64,000 nt of DNA, from assembly GCF_003953935.1 (NCBI RefSeq), contig NZ_RXLQ01000020.1, forward strand, positions 47,302 to 111,301, written 5' to 3'. The DNA is from Massilia atriviolacea (lineage in GTDB: Bacteria; Pseudomonadota; Gammaproteobacteria; Burkholderiales; Burkholderiaceae_D). Below are positions 48,569-57,761 of the stretch, in pieces (position 1 is the first letter of the stretch; each line of letters starts with the position of its first letter). The notes under the pieces are model-generated. The model did no database searches. It had not been told where the DNA came from and saw only the letters and a program-made list of their open reading frames with translations. Made by a program: the position numbers and the translations under genes.

Positions 48569-49234
48569 ATGACCGCTACCCGACGCGCATTCATCTTCGA
48601 CATGGACGGTACCATCGTCGACAATATGTCCTTCCACACCGAATCCTGGATTGCGTTCTTCCAGCGGCGCGGCAAGGACATCGACGCCGACGAATTTTTC
48701 CGCACCACGGCCGGCCGCCAGGGCAAGGAAATCATCCGTGCCGAGATGGGCGAGCACCTGGACGACGATGAGGTGCGCGTCCTGAACGACGAAAAGGAAC
48801 TGGTCTATCGCGAGCTGTACGAACCGCACCGCAAGACCGTATCCGGCTTCGACGAGCTGATCGCGCTGGCCAAGGAGCACCAGGTGGCGCTGGCCGTGGC
48901 CACCGCCGCGCCCAACGCCAACATCACGTTCACGCTCGATGGCCTGGACCTGCGCCGCCATTTCGACACCGTGGTCGGCGCGGCCGATGTCGCGCGCGGC
49001 AAGCCGCATCCGGACGTCTTCCTGCTCGCGGCCGAGCGCTGCGGCGTCGCGCCCGAGCACTGCATCGTGTTCGAAGACGCGCCGCTGGGCGTGGAAGCGG
49101 CGCGCCGCGCCGGCATGCGCGCGGTGGTGCTGACCACCACCCTGCCGGCCGACGCCTTCGCCGAATTCGACAACGTCATCCACATCGCCAGCGATTTTTC
49201 CGAGCTGACGATCGACGAACTGTTTTCCTCCTGA
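48569..49234 (+). CDS. HAD-family phosphatase (beta-phosphoglucomutase-like)
   Basis: A 221-residue HAD hydrolase of the cap-C1 type. Motif I is [10 protein letters not shown] at residues 9-18. Motif II is the Thr/Ala region [10 protein letters not shown], the lysine lies in [14 protein letters not shown], and motif IV is [16 protein letters not shown]. Substrates of this group are sugar or nucleotide phosphates; this one is not assigned. It starts three bases after prfB ends and 38 before lysS, so it probably shares a transcript with both. Confidence 0.9.
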   Translation: MTATRRAFIFDMDGTIVDNMSFHTESWIAFFQRRGKDIDADEFFRTTAGRQGKEIIRAEMGEHLDDDEVRVLNDEKELVYRELYEPHRKTVSGFDELIALAKEHQVALAVATAAPNANITFTLDGLDLRRHFDTVVGAADVARGKPHPDVFLLAAERCGVAPEHCIVFEDAPLGVEAARRAGMRAVVLTTTLPADAFAEFDNVIHIASDFSELTIDELFSS

Positions 49235-49272
49235 TTTACATTCGCAACAACTTATATATAGCGATACTTACC

Positions 49273-50805
49273 ATGACTACGGACACCCAAGACCAGGCAC
49301 CCGCCCCGGCAGATGAAAACAAACTGATCGCCGAACGCCGCGCCAAACTGGCCACGCTGCGCGAAGGCGGCATCGCCTTTCCCAACGATTTCCGTCCAAA
49401 ACACAAGGCCGCGCAACTGATCGAGGAATTCGGCGGCAAGACGCGCGAAGAACTCGAAGCGACCGAGGTGCCCGTGGTCCTGGCTGGGCGCATGATGCTC
49501 AAGCGCGAAGCCGGCAAAAAAGCCGTGTTCGCGACCCTGCAGGATTCGTCCGGCCCGCGCGCCGACGGCCGCATCCAGATCTACGTCACGCTCGACAAGA
49601 CCGGCGAAGCCGCCATGGAAGCGCTGAGCCACTACGACCTGGGCGACATCCTCGGCATCGAGGGCACCCTGTTCAAGACCAAGACCGACGAACTGACGGT
49701 CAAGGTATCCACGCTGCGCCTGATCACCAAGTCGCTGCGCCCCTTGCCGGACAAGTTCCACGGCCTGTCGGACCAGGAGACCAAGTACCGCCAGCGTTAC
49801 GTGGACCTGATCACCAACGACCAGGCGCGCCGCACCTTCAAGGCCCGCACCGCCGCGATGTCGTCGATCCGCCGCTTCATGGAAAAGAACGACTTCATGG
49901 AAGTCGAAACGCCGATGCTGCACGCCATTCCCGGCGGCGCCGCCGCCAAGCCCTTCATCACCCACCACAATGCGCTGGACATGGAAATGTTCCTGCGTAT
50001 CGCGCCGGAGCTGTACCTCAAGCGCCTGGTGGTCGGCGGCTTCGACCGCGTGTTCGAAGTGAACCGCAACTTCCGCAACGAAGGCGTCTCGCCGCGCCAC
50101 AATCCCGAATTCACGATGATGGAATTCTACGCGGCCTACACCGACTACCAGTGGATCATGGACTTCACCGAAGCGGTGATCCGCCAGGCCGCCATCGACG
50201 CCCACGGCACCGCCGAACTGACCTACGGCGGCAAGCCGCTCGACCTGTCCAAGCCGTTCCGCCGCATGACCATCGTCGGCGCCATCAACGCCTACGCGCC
50301 GCATTACACCGCGCAACAGCTGCAGGATGCCGAATTCCTCAAGGCCGAACTGCTCAAATTCGGCGTCAAGCCGTTTTCGACGGCCGGCCTGGGCGCGCTG
50401 CAACTGGCGCTGTTCGAAGAAACCGCCGAAGCGCAGCTGTGGGAGCCGACCTTCATCGTCGACTACCCGGCCGAAGTGTCGCCGCTGGCGCGCGCCTCGG
50501 ACACGGTGGCCGGCATCACCGAGCGCTTCGAGCTGTTCATCGTCGGGCGCGAGCTGGCCAATGGTTTTTCGGAGCTGAACGACTCCGAAGACCAGGCCGC
50601 GCGCTTCCTGGCGCAGGTCGAAGCGAAAGATGCGGGCGACGACGAAGCGATGTTCTACGACGCCGACTACATCCGCGCGCTGGAATACGGCATGCCGCCA
50701 GCCGGCGGCTGCGGCATCGGCATCGATCGCCTGATCATGCTCATCACCGATTCGCCGAACATCCGCGACGTGATCCTGTTCCCGCACCTGCGCCGCGAAG
50801 AATAA
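49273..50805 (+). CDS. lysS: Lysyl-tRNA synthetase, class II
   Basis: Charges tRNA-Lys. The 510 residues have an N-terminal OB-fold anticodon domain ([20 protein letters not shown]). The class II core holds motif 1 near [20 protein letters not shown], motif 2 in [20 protein letters not shown] and motif 3 in [12 protein letters not shown]. It follows prfB and a HAD gene; prfB-lysS is a conserved pair in proteobacteria. A strong terminator lies 17 bases past the stop. Confidence 0.97.
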   Translation: MTTDTQDQAPAPADENKLIAERRAKLATLREGGIAFPNDFRPKHKAAQLIEEFGGKTREELEATEVPVVLAGRMMLKREAGKKAVFATLQDSSGPRADGRIQIYVTLDKTGEAAMEALSHYDLGDILGIEGTLFKTKTDELTVKVSTLRLITKSLRPLPDKFHGLSDQETKYRQRYVDLITNDQARRTFKARTAAMSSIRRFMEKNDFMEVETPMLHAIPGGAAAKPFITHHNALDMEMFLRIAPELYLKRLVVGGFDRVFEVNRNFRNEGVSPRHNPEFTMMEFYAAYTDYQWIMDFTEAVIRQAAIDAHGTAELTYGGKPLDLSKPFRRMTIVGAINAYAPHYTAQQLQDAEFLKAELLKFGVKPFSTAGLGALQLALFEETAEAQLWEPTFIVDYPAEVSPLARASDTVAGITERFELFIVGRELANGFSELNDSEDQAARFLAQVEAKDAGDDEAMFYDADYIRALEYGMPPAGGCGIGIDRLIMLITDSPNIRDVILFPHLRREE

Positions 50806-50822
50806 GGCAAGCGTCACAAGCG

Positions 50823-50852
50823 AAAGGCGGGCGCCATGCCCGCCTTTTTTTT
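50823..50852 (+). terminator. lysS: Intrinsic terminator after lysS
   Basis: AAAGGCGGGC / GCCCGCCTTT form a perfect 10-bp stem on a 5-base loop (GCCAT), followed by five more T residues. Confidence 0.92.
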
Positions 50853-50855
50853 CGC

Positions 50856-50959
50856 CCGTCGTTCCCGGCCTCTGCGGCCCCCTTGGCGGGAACCCAAGTT
50901 TTCGGCGCGGGCGGTGGCTGCGGACCGAACTTGGGTTCCCGCCTTCGCGGGAACGACGG
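50856..50959. repeat. 104-bp nested palindrome (REP-like)
   Basis: Outer arms CCGTCGTTCCC (50856-50866) and GGGAACGACGG (50949-50959) enclose inner arms GGCGGGAACCCAAGTT (50885-50900) and its exact complement at 50928-50943. The CGTC-TTCCCGC...GGCGGGAA theme also occurs in the core of the 37392-37526 palindrome. It sits in the 290-base gap between lysS and the catalase-like gene. Confidence 0.88.
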
Positions 50960-51095
50960 TGGCTTCTATTACCGCCTGCGCAGGAACAGCCTCCACCATA
51001 CCCCGCCGTTCGAGCAAACATTCTAGCGAACGCGCCTCCCCTGTCGGTAGACTCCTTGCATCGATTGCAATATTGCAAACACAGCGAGGAAGCCC

Positions 51096-52193
51096 ATGAG
51101 TACCGCCACCTACGTCCCCTACAACGACAACCTGGAACAAAAACAGGAAAACGAAGACCAGATCATCGACAGCGTGGTCGAATCCATGATGCGCGTAAAC
51201 ACCCGCGTCTTCGACAAGCACCGCCACGCCAAGCGCGACGCCCACGCCAAGTGCCACGGCGTGCTGACCGGCCACGTGACCGTCTACGACAATCTGCCGC
51301 CGCACCTGGCGCAGGGCGTGTTCGCCCGTCCCGCCACCTACCCGGTCGTGATCCGCCTGTCCACAGCGCCCGGCGACATCCACAGCGACAAGCTGCCGTC
51401 GCCGCGCGGCATGGCGATCAAGATGCTCGGTGTCGACGGTCCGCAATTGCTGCCGAACCGCCAGGACGCCACGACCCAGGACCTGCTGCTGGTGAACCAC
51501 CCCGTGATCGCCTTCGGCCACGCTAGCGCCTACCTCAAGACCCAGAAGCTGCTCGAAAAGCACGCCGACGATCCCGACATGGTGCGCCGCATCGTCGCCG
51601 CCCTTGCGCGCGGCGGCAGCAAGGCCCTGCACGCCCTCGGCATCGACAATCCCGTGGTGGACACGCTCGGCGCGCCGAACAACCACATCCTCGGCGAGAC
51701 CTTCTTCAGCATGGCCGCCGTGCGCTACGGCGACTACGTGGCCAAGCTGTGCGCCGCGCCGCTGTCCGACAATGTACGCGCCCTCACCGGCCAGCCGCTC
51801 GGCGACGACGCCGACGACTCGGCCCTGCGCAACCTGGTGGTCGACTTCTTCAACGGCCAGGGCGCCGAGTACGAACTGCGCGCGCAGCTCCTGACAGACA
51901 TCGAGAAGATGCCGATCGAAGACGCCTCGATCGAGTGGCCGCAGGAAGACTCGCCCTACCAGCCGGTCGCCAGGCTCACCATCCCGCCGCAGCAGGCCTA
52001 CAGCCCGGCGCGCCGCGTATTCGCCGACGACGTCTTGTCGTTCAACCCGTGGCACTGCATCGAGGCGCACCGTCCGATGGGCTCCATCATGCGCGCGCGC
52101 ATCAAGGCATACGAGGCATCGTCCAAATTCCGCCACGAGATGAATGCGCAGCCGCGCATCGAGATCGACAGCATCGGCCAGGTGCCCGATTAA
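51096..52193 (+). CDS. Catalase-related haem protein
   Basis: A 365-residue member of the catalase superfamily, shorter than true catalases (about 480 or more). The distal His region is AKCHGVLTGHVTVYD, then HLAQGVFARPATYPVVIRLS and PRGMAIKMLGV. The proximal segment RARIKAYEASSKFRHE places a Tyr where catalases bind haem iron. There is no signal peptide. It has a GAGGAAG site. It begins a three-gene cluster with an unknown protein and a DyP-type peroxidase; the natural reaction may be peroxidase-like rather than catalatic. Confidence 0.85.
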   Translation: MSTATYVPYNDNLEQKQENEDQIIDSVVESMMRVNTRVFDKHRHAKRDAHAKCHGVLTGHVTVYDNLPPHLAQGVFARPATYPVVIRLSTAPGDIHSDKLPSPRGMAIKMLGVDGPQLLPNRQDATTQDLLLVNHPVIAFGHASAYLKTQKLLEKHADDPDMVRRIVAALARGGSKALHALGIDNPVVDTLGAPNNHILGETFFSMAAVRYGDYVAKLCAAPLSDNVRALTGQPLGDDADDSALRNLVVDFFNGQGAEYELRAQLLTDIEKMPIEDASIEWPQEDSPYQPVARLTIPPQQAYSPARRVFADDVLSFNPWHCIEAHRPMGSIMRARIKAYEASSKFRHEMNAQPRIEIDSIGQVPD

Positions 52194-52265
52194 GCAGTAC
52201 CGCAGTACAGCAGTTCAGTAGTCAGCACCACGTATCACCTTTTTTATCAAGACCAAGGAGCAATC

Positions 52266-52874
52266 ATGAGCGACACCAACCCACAAAACAAATCCTCTAC
52301 CGACCTCGCGGAAATCAAGCGCAAAGTCCAGGAGGTCCTTGGAGACGCCCCCGACCTGCTCAAACTCGCGCTGGAGAACATGCTGCGCGAGCAGGACCCC
52401 AACACCGAAGGCCATGCCGGTTCGGCCGGCCGCATCGGCCGCCAGTCCGGCAAGATCTCCGAACTGACCGCCATGGCCAAGCTCAAGCCGGGCGGCGCCG
52501 ACCGCCTGCGCCGCATCTTCAAACTGGTCAACGGTAACTTCAACGGCGCGCAAAAGGTCTCGACCCTGCACGACATGCGTTTCGTGTTCTTCGAAAACGA
52601 TACCAGGATCCTGTTCGCGACCACCTACGACGGCGACTGGGATACCTACATCGAAGACTTCGCGACCAAGATCCCCGACCTGATGGACCTGCTGTTTTCC
52701 TCGGTCGAAGGCTGGCCCGGCATCACCGATCCGGGCGTGAAGGACTTCATCGCCAGCCACCAGATCACCGCCGACGGCTGGTACGTCGCCAATCCCAATC
52801 TGTCGGTCGTGGAAACGCGCCGCCTGCAAAAGCAGAACGACGCGCTCCAGGAATTCCTGGACAAGATTGCGTGA
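52266..52874 (+). CDS. Conserved hypothetical protein between catalase-like and DyP genes
   Basis: Not recognised. The product is 202 residues, cytoplasmic and charged, with a helical N-terminus (STDLAEIKRKVQEVLGDAPD) and a mixed core (MRFVFFENDTRILFATTYDG, FSSVEGWPGITDPGVKDF). There are no cysteines and no haem motif. It has a perfect AAGGAG site, stands 72 bases after the catalase-like gene and 7 bases before the DyP gene, so it is almost surely cotranscribed. Its constant company with two haem enzymes suggests a role in their chemistry or assembly. Confidence 0.78.
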   Translation: MSDTNPQNKSSTDLAEIKRKVQEVLGDAPDLLKLALENMLREQDPNTEGHAGSAGRIGRQSGKISELTAMAKLKPGGADRLRRIFKLVNGNFNGAQKVSTLHDMRFVFFENDTRILFATTYDGDWDTYIEDFATKIPDLMDLLFSSVEGWPGITDPGVKDFIASHQITADGWYVANPNLSVVETRRLQKQNDALQEFLDKIA

Positions 52875-52881
52875 GGCGCCC

Positions 52882-54252
52882 ATGACATTCATCGATAAAC
52901 TCAAGAACCTCGTTCATCCGTCGCCGGCGCTGGAGCTCGACGACATCCAGGCCACCATTCTCTTCAAACGCCCGGACCCGTACTACGGCACCCATGTGCT
53001 GCTCAAGATCGACGACGCCGCCGGCGGACGCGCGCTGCTCTCGCGCCTCGCCCCGCATGTGCGCAGCGCCGCCGACGCGCGCACCAACAAGGCTGCCTGG
53101 ATCGCCGTGGCGCTGAGCCACGCGGGCCTGGTGGCGCTGGAGATTCCCGCCGATTCGCTGGCCAGCTTCCCGGCCGCCTTCCGCGAAGGGATGGCCGCGC
53201 GCGCCGAGCGCCTGCGCGACAGCGGCGCCAGCGCACCGGCCAACTGGGAAGCGCCTTACGGCAGCGGGCAGGTACACGTGACCGTATCGATCTTCGCGCC
53301 GGACGAAGCGTCGTGGAAGCATGCGCTGGCCACCGCGCAGAAGGAGTTCGACAACGTCCAGGGCGTGACCCTGCTCGGCATGCACGACTTCGGCGCGCAG
53401 CCGGACAGCCTCAATCCCTTCGGCTACCGCGACAACATCAGCAACCCGGCCATCGACGGCGGCATCGAAGAGCTGCTGCCGGGCCAGGGCGACGCCATCA
53501 AGGCGGGCGAACTGATTCTCGGTTATCCGGGCGAATCCGGCGTGCCGCTGGCGATGCCGCAGCCCGACGCACTGGGACGCAACGGCACGTTTGTCGTGAT
53601 CCGCAAGTACCAGGCCGACGCCGCCGCCTTCAACCGCTTCCTGCGCGATAACGCCGACGACGAAGCCGGCCAGGAACTGCTGGCCGCCAAACTGGTGGGC
53701 CGCTGGCGCAGCGGCGCGCCGCTCACGCTGGCGCCGGAAAAAGACGATCCCGCCCTCGGCGCCGACCCGAAGCGCAACAACGACTTCACGTACAAGGACG
53801 ACCAGGCCGGCCTGCAGGCGCCGCACGGCTGCCACATGCGCCGCATGAATCCGCGCGACAGCAAGCTGGCGGTGCTGACCGACGTGAACCTGCACCGCAT
53901 CATCCGCCGCAGCACCACCTTCGGTGCGCCGTGGCGCGCGGACCTGCTGGAGGACGACGGCCAGGAACGCGGCCTGTTCTTCATCGGGATCAGCGCAAGG
54001 GCGCCGGAGACGGTGGAGTTCATGCAGCAGGAGTGGGTCGACCATGGCAACTTCATGGACCTGGGCAAGGAGCGCGATCCCATCCTCGGCCAGCAGGATG
54101 AGGACAGCACCTTCACCATCCAGAAGCGGCCGGTGCGCCAGCGTATCCACGGCATCCAGACTTTCTGCACGGTGCGCGGCGGCGAGTATCTGTTCATGCC
54201 GAGCCTGACGGCGCTGCGCTGGCTGGCGGGCGAAGGGCGCAATCCGGCCTGA
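52882..54252 (+). CDS. DyP-type haem peroxidase family protein
   Basis: A 456-residue protein of the dye-decolourising peroxidase superfamily. The distal signature is FGYRDNISNPAIDG, where most DyPs have GxxDG; the catalytic Asp is kept but Gly is Asn. The proximal His lies in DVNLHRIIRRSTTFG. The C-terminus has GLFFIGISARAPETVEFMQQ and VRGGEYLFMPSL. It is cytoplasmic: no Tat or Sec signal and no encapsulin-targeting tail. The ATG at 52882 is chosen over a TTG 15 bases upstream. Confidence 0.85.
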   Translation: MTFIDKLKNLVHPSPALELDDIQATILFKRPDPYYGTHVLLKIDDAAGGRALLSRLAPHVRSAADARTNKAAWIAVALSHAGLVALEIPADSLASFPAAFREGMAARAERLRDSGASAPANWEAPYGSGQVHVTVSIFAPDEASWKHALATAQKEFDNVQGVTLLGMHDFGAQPDSLNPFGYRDNISNPAIDGGIEELLPGQGDAIKAGELILGYPGESGVPLAMPQPDALGRNGTFVVIRKYQADAAAFNRFLRDNADDEAGQELLAAKLVGRWRSGAPLTLAPEKDDPALGADPKRNNDFTYKDDQAGLQAPHGCHMRRMNPRDSKLAVLTDVNLHRIIRRSTTFGAPWRADLLEDDGQERGLFFIGISARAPETVEFMQQEWVDHGNFMDLGKERDPILGQQDEDSTFTIQKRPVRQRIHGIQTFCTVRGGEYLFMPSLTALRWLAGEGRNPA

Positions 54253-54466
54253 TCGCCGCCAGGCATGTTACCCGGGGCGACGGCGCTGCTCGCCGCCCCG
54301 GCCGGCCGGACCAGCATGGCGCCCGGCGCGGGCAGCGCCCCATCCAGGCCGGAACTCAAATGTCAAAGTGTAACTTGTACTCAATTAGCAACATCCTGTC
54401 GCGCGTCCTGCTGTCACTGGTATATTGCCTGTCTTGATATTTTTGTAATTCAATGAAGGCAAATCC

Positions 54467-55339
54467 ATGAACAAATTCGCTACGAGTGTGGTGATGGCCG
54501 CCGCGCTGGCTTCACCGCTGCTGGCCCACGCGCAGATTCGCGCCGAGGGTAGCGTGACCAATTTCTCCTACACCCTGATCGACTTGTTGCCGGACGATGG
54601 CATTGCCCCGTCGCTCACCATCGCCTATCGATCGAATTATCCCGGCGCCAGCACGGCCTCCGGCGAGGTCAGCCAGAATTCCACCTTCGAACCATGGTTT
54701 ACCGACAGCCGCAGCCAATTCACGACGCCGTTCAACCGCGACGTCGCCGCCAGCATCGGCACGCGTGCAGGCACGGCAAGCGCGAGCACGACAGGCGCCG
54801 ATTTCCAATCCTTGCAATTGCATGCTGCGGCATCGACCACCAGCATCGCCGCGGCAAGCCGGGCGGCGAATGGGAGCGCCAGCTCCACCATCACCGAGTT
54901 CGTGCTCTCGCCGGGTACGCAGGTGTCGTTTTTCGCGGATTTTAACGCCGGCACCTCGACCACGCTGCCAGCAGGCAATGTACTTCGGGAATATGCACGA
55001 ACCTACGCGTCGTTTTCATTAAATGCCGATGCGCAAGACGGGTGGAATGGATTTACATCGACTTTCAGCGAGGCCGTCGCATCGAACTGGGCATTCCCCA
55101 ACAGTCCTGCGGCGACGGACTCGGTGAGTGAGCGCCTCTCGCTTACGCTCGGCAACACTTCGCTGTTTTCATCCACTCTGACGCTGGGCATTTCCTTGAG
55201 CTCGACTGTGCAGGTGTATGACGCCAGCCCGGTGCCGCCAAGCCCGGTACCTGAGCCGGCCACCACGGCCATGCTGCTTGCCGGTCTGACCCTGGTCGCC
55301 GGCGCGGCCCGTCGCCGCCGCAAAGTCCAGGACCAGTGA
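54467..55339 (+). CDS. PEP-CTERM sorted extracytoplasmic protein A
   Basis: A 290-residue secreted protein. A signal peptide (VVMAAALASPLLAHA) precedes a Ser/Thr/Ala-rich body, and a classic PEP-CTERM tail closes it: VPEPATTAMLLAGLTLVAGA then an Arg cluster. The tail is cut by exosortase; no exosortase gene is in the window. It shares its plan, and stretches such as FSYTLIDLLP and ITEFVLSPGTQVSFFAD, with the next gene. Function unknown. Confidence 0.85.
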   Translation: MNKFATSVVMAAALASPLLAHAQIRAEGSVTNFSYTLIDLLPDDGIAPSLTIAYRSNYPGASTASGEVSQNSTFEPWFTDSRSQFTTPFNRDVAASIGTRAGTASASTTGADFQSLQLHAAASTTSIAAASRAANGSASSTITEFVLSPGTQVSFFADFNAGTSTTLPAGNVLREYARTYASFSLNADAQDGWNGFTSTFSEAVASNWAFPNSPAATDSVSERLSLTLGNTSLFSSTLTLGISLSSTVQVYDASPVPPSPVPEPATTAMLLAGLTLVAGAARRRRKVQDQ

Positions 55340-55458
55340 ACGATTGCCGGACAGCGCCGCACATGGCGCGTCCGCCCGATGGTCGCGCCTGCCCGGGTAC
55401 CGCAAAGGCGCGCCGCATTCCCGTTTAAAACACGCTCATTTTTCATCCAGGACTGATC

Positions 55459-56319
55459 ATGAAGACATTGCTTACCAAGCTGGCAGTCGCCGCCACGCTC
55501 GCCGCGCCGCTGTGCGCCACCGCGCAAGTCAGTGCCAGCGGCACATTCACCAATTTTTCGTACACGCTGATGGACCTGCTGCCGAACGACGGCATCGCGC
55601 CATCGCTCTCGATCAAGCCGCGCAATCCCAACCCGCTTGCCTCGTTCGCGCGGGCCGACATCAACCAGAGCGGAGCACGCACCACGCGCGACATCAACGA
55701 CGACAGTAGCGGCGCGCTGTACAGCCGCCCGCTCGATGCCAGCCTGTCGGTCCGCCAGGGCGCCGTAACCTCGACCATCAGCGGAGGCAATTTCCAGAGC
55801 CTGAACTTCGACGCAGCCGCGTCGACCACGGGCAGTGCCGGCTACGACCGGTCGGCGGTCGCGTCGACCTCCATGCTGATCGATGAATTCGTGCTCTCGC
55901 CGGGCACGCAGATCAGCTTCTTCGCCGACGCCAGCGGCAGCGTGGCGACCTCGCTGCCACGCACCAATCGCCTGAACGAAGATGCAAGTATCAAGGCTAC
56001 CATGCGCTTCGACGGTATGCTGCCCGACTGGTATCCCGATGTGAGCGCGACGTTCAGCTTGACAGCGCCGAGGTTCACCAGCGACCCGAACCTGCCCTTC
56101 TCGCAGTCGGGAAGCGAGCGCTTGTCGATCATGTTCCAGAACACGGAGTCGAGCGCGGCAAACTTGAAACTATCGATCGGCTTGTGGGTCAGCGCCGCAT
56201 CGGTCGACACGACGCCATCGGCCAGTCCGGTGCCGGAGCCGTCGACCTATGCGATGCTGATCGGCGGCCTGGCGCTGGTGGCTGGCGCGGCGCGCCGCAA
56301 GCGGGCCGCTCGCGCCTGA
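55459..56319 (+). CDS. PEP-CTERM sorted extracytoplasmic protein B
   Basis: A 286-residue paralogue of the preceding protein: signal peptide (LAVAATLAAPLCATA), FTNFSYTLMDLLPNDGIAPS, IDEFVLSPGTQISFFADAS, and the PEP-CTERM tail VPEPSTYAMLIGGLALVAGA with RRKR. The tandem arrangement with 119 bases between points to local duplication followed by divergence. Likely exported and processed by exosortase, perhaps into biofilm matrix. Confidence 0.85.
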   Translation: MKTLLTKLAVAATLAAPLCATAQVSASGTFTNFSYTLMDLLPNDGIAPSLSIKPRNPNPLASFARADINQSGARTTRDINDDSSGALYSRPLDASLSVRQGAVTSTISGGNFQSLNFDAAASTTGSAGYDRSAVASTSMLIDEFVLSPGTQISFFADASGSVATSLPRTNRLNEDASIKATMRFDGMLPDWYPDVSATFSLTAPRFTSDPNLPFSQSGSERLSIMFQNTESSAANLKLSIGLWVSAASVDTTPSASPVPEPSTYAMLIGGLALVAGAARRKRAARA

Positions 56320-56365
56320 CGGCATTGGGGCAATTGGCGCAGCGTTGCGCCAATTCGCCGGCGCC

Positions 56366-56800
56366 CTACTCAGGCATCTTGGCAAACCCCACCGCCAGCC
56401 GGTTCCACCCGTTGATGGTCGAAATGAGGAACGTCAGGTCGACCATCTCTTCGGCGCTGAACTGCTGCGCCAGTGCGGTGTAGCTCTCGCCGGTATCGGG
56501 CTGCTGCGCCAGGCGCGTCATGGTTTCGGTCCAGGCCAGCGCGGCCCGTTCGCGCGCCGTGAAGAACGGCGTTTCACGCCATACCGCCAGCGCATGCAGG
56601 CGCCGTTCGGTCTCGCCGCCCTTGGCGGCATCGGTCGCATGCATGTCCACGCAAAACGCGCAGCCATTGATCTGCGAGCTGCGCAGGCGCACCAGTTCTG
56701 CCAGCGGTTTGTCGATGCTCGAGGTGGCGATGTACTGTTCCAGCGCCATCCAGGCTTTGACGGCTTTCGGTGCGGCGGTGTAAAAATCGATGCGTTGCAT
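56366..56800 (-). CDS. Carboxymuconolactone decarboxylase/AhpD-like protein
   Basis: A 144-residue protein of the CMD/AhpD fold with the redox CxxC in NGCAFCVDMHATDA and the following His typical of AhpD-like peroxidase partners. The start at 56800 has AAGGAATC before it; longer readings run through the promoter. It is divergent from an ECF41 sigma factor, and its own upstream DNA carries an exact ECF41 promoter, so it is very probably the target gene. CMD-family genes are the usual neighbours of ECF41. Confidence 0.92.
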   Translation of the reverse strand: MQRIDFYTAAPKAVKAWMALEQYIATSSIDKPLAELVRLRSSQINGCAFCVDMHATDAAKGGETERRLHALAVWRETPFFTARERAALAWTETMTRLAQQPDTGESYTALAQQFSAEEMVDLTFLISTINGWNRLAVGFAKMPE

Positions 56801-56847
56801 GTTGATTCCTTTTTTGTGAGATTGATTGGCAGGCCTTACAATCATTA

Positions 56848-56874
56848 GACGAAGCTGCCGCAGCGTTTGTGACA
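56848..56874 (-). promoter_or_regulatory. ECF41-type promoter for the CMD gene
   Basis: Read on the minus strand, TGTCACA (56874-56868), 16 bases, then CGTC (56851-56848). This equals the reported ECF41 consensus TGTCACA-N16-CGTC. It faces the CMD gene, whose ATG lies 47 bases downstream of the -10 element. Confidence 0.85.
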
Positions 56875-56891
56875 GCCAGCCCAAAAAAAGA

Positions 56892-57761
56892 ATGAACGAT
56901 ATTTTCACCAGCCAGTTTCACCAGGTCCGGCCGCGCCTGTTCGGCATCGCCTACCGCATGCTCGGCTCGCGCGCCGATGCCGACGACGCCGTGCAGGACG
57001 CCTGGCTGCGCTGGAACGCCAGCGACACCCGCGCAACCCTGTCCAGTGCCGAGGCGTGGCTGGTCACCGTCGTCACCCGCCTGTGCATCGACCGCCTGCG
57101 CAGCGCGCTGCCCGAGCGCGAGGCCTACATCGGCCCGTGGCTGGCCGAACCGATCGTCACGCGCGCGGCCGACCTGCCCGAGGCGCGCCTGGAACTGGCC
57201 GGCGACATCTCCATGGCCTTCATGCTGATGCTCGAACGGCTAGGTCCCGAAGAACGCGCGGTCTTCCTGCTGCACGACGTCTTCGACTGCGGCTACGCCG
57301 ACATCGCCGCCGTCGTCAAGAAGACCGAGGCGGCCTGCCGCCAGCTGCTGCACCGCGCGCGCGAACGGGTACGCGCCGACAAGCCGCGCTTCGCGATGAC
57401 CGACGCAAGCCACATGGAGCTGCTGGGACGCTTTGTCGCGGCGGCGCAAGGCGGCGAGCGCGCGCAGCTGGCGCAATTGTTCGCGCCGGACGCCAGCTTC
57501 CGCGCGGACGGCGGCGGCAAGGTATCGGCCACCATCAACATCGTGCGCGGCGCCGACAAGATCGCCCGCTTCTACGAAAGCATGGCGCGCAAGTACGGCG
57601 CCACGACCACCTTCGAACACGCAATCGTCAACGGCGAGCCCGGCCTGCTGCGCCTCGTCGACGGCAAGCTCGATTCGACCATGTCGTTCGACATCGAGGA
57701 TGGCCGGATCGGCGCGATCTACGTCGTGCGCAATCCCGACAAGCTGCTGCGCGCATCGTGA
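56892..57761 (+). CDS. ECF41-group RNA polymerase sigma factor
   Basis: A 289-residue extracytoplasmic-function sigma factor with a fused SnoaL-like C-terminal domain. Sigma2 is FHQVRPRLFGIAYRMLGS and DADDAVQDAWLRW; sigma4 is LGPEERAVFLLHDVFDCGY and EAACRQLLHRARERV. The three ECF41 hallmarks are present: GPWLAEPIV in the linker (WLPEP type), ADGGGKV and RNPDKL at the C-terminus. The C-terminal domain sets activity without an anti-sigma factor. It overlaps the AraC gene by four bases and is divergent from its CMD target. Confidence 0.95.
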   Translation: MNDIFTSQFHQVRPRLFGIAYRMLGSRADADDAVQDAWLRWNASDTRATLSSAEAWLVTVVTRLCIDRLRSALPEREAYIGPWLAEPIVTRAADLPEARLELAGDISMAFMLMLERLGPEERAVFLLHDVFDCGYADIAAVVKKTEAACRQLLHRARERVRADKPRFAMTDASHMELLGRFVAAAQGGERAQLAQLFAPDASFRADGGGKVSATINIVRGADKIARFYESMARKYGATTTFEHAIVNGEPGLLRLVDGKLDSTMSFDIEDGRIGAIYVVRNPDKLLRAS

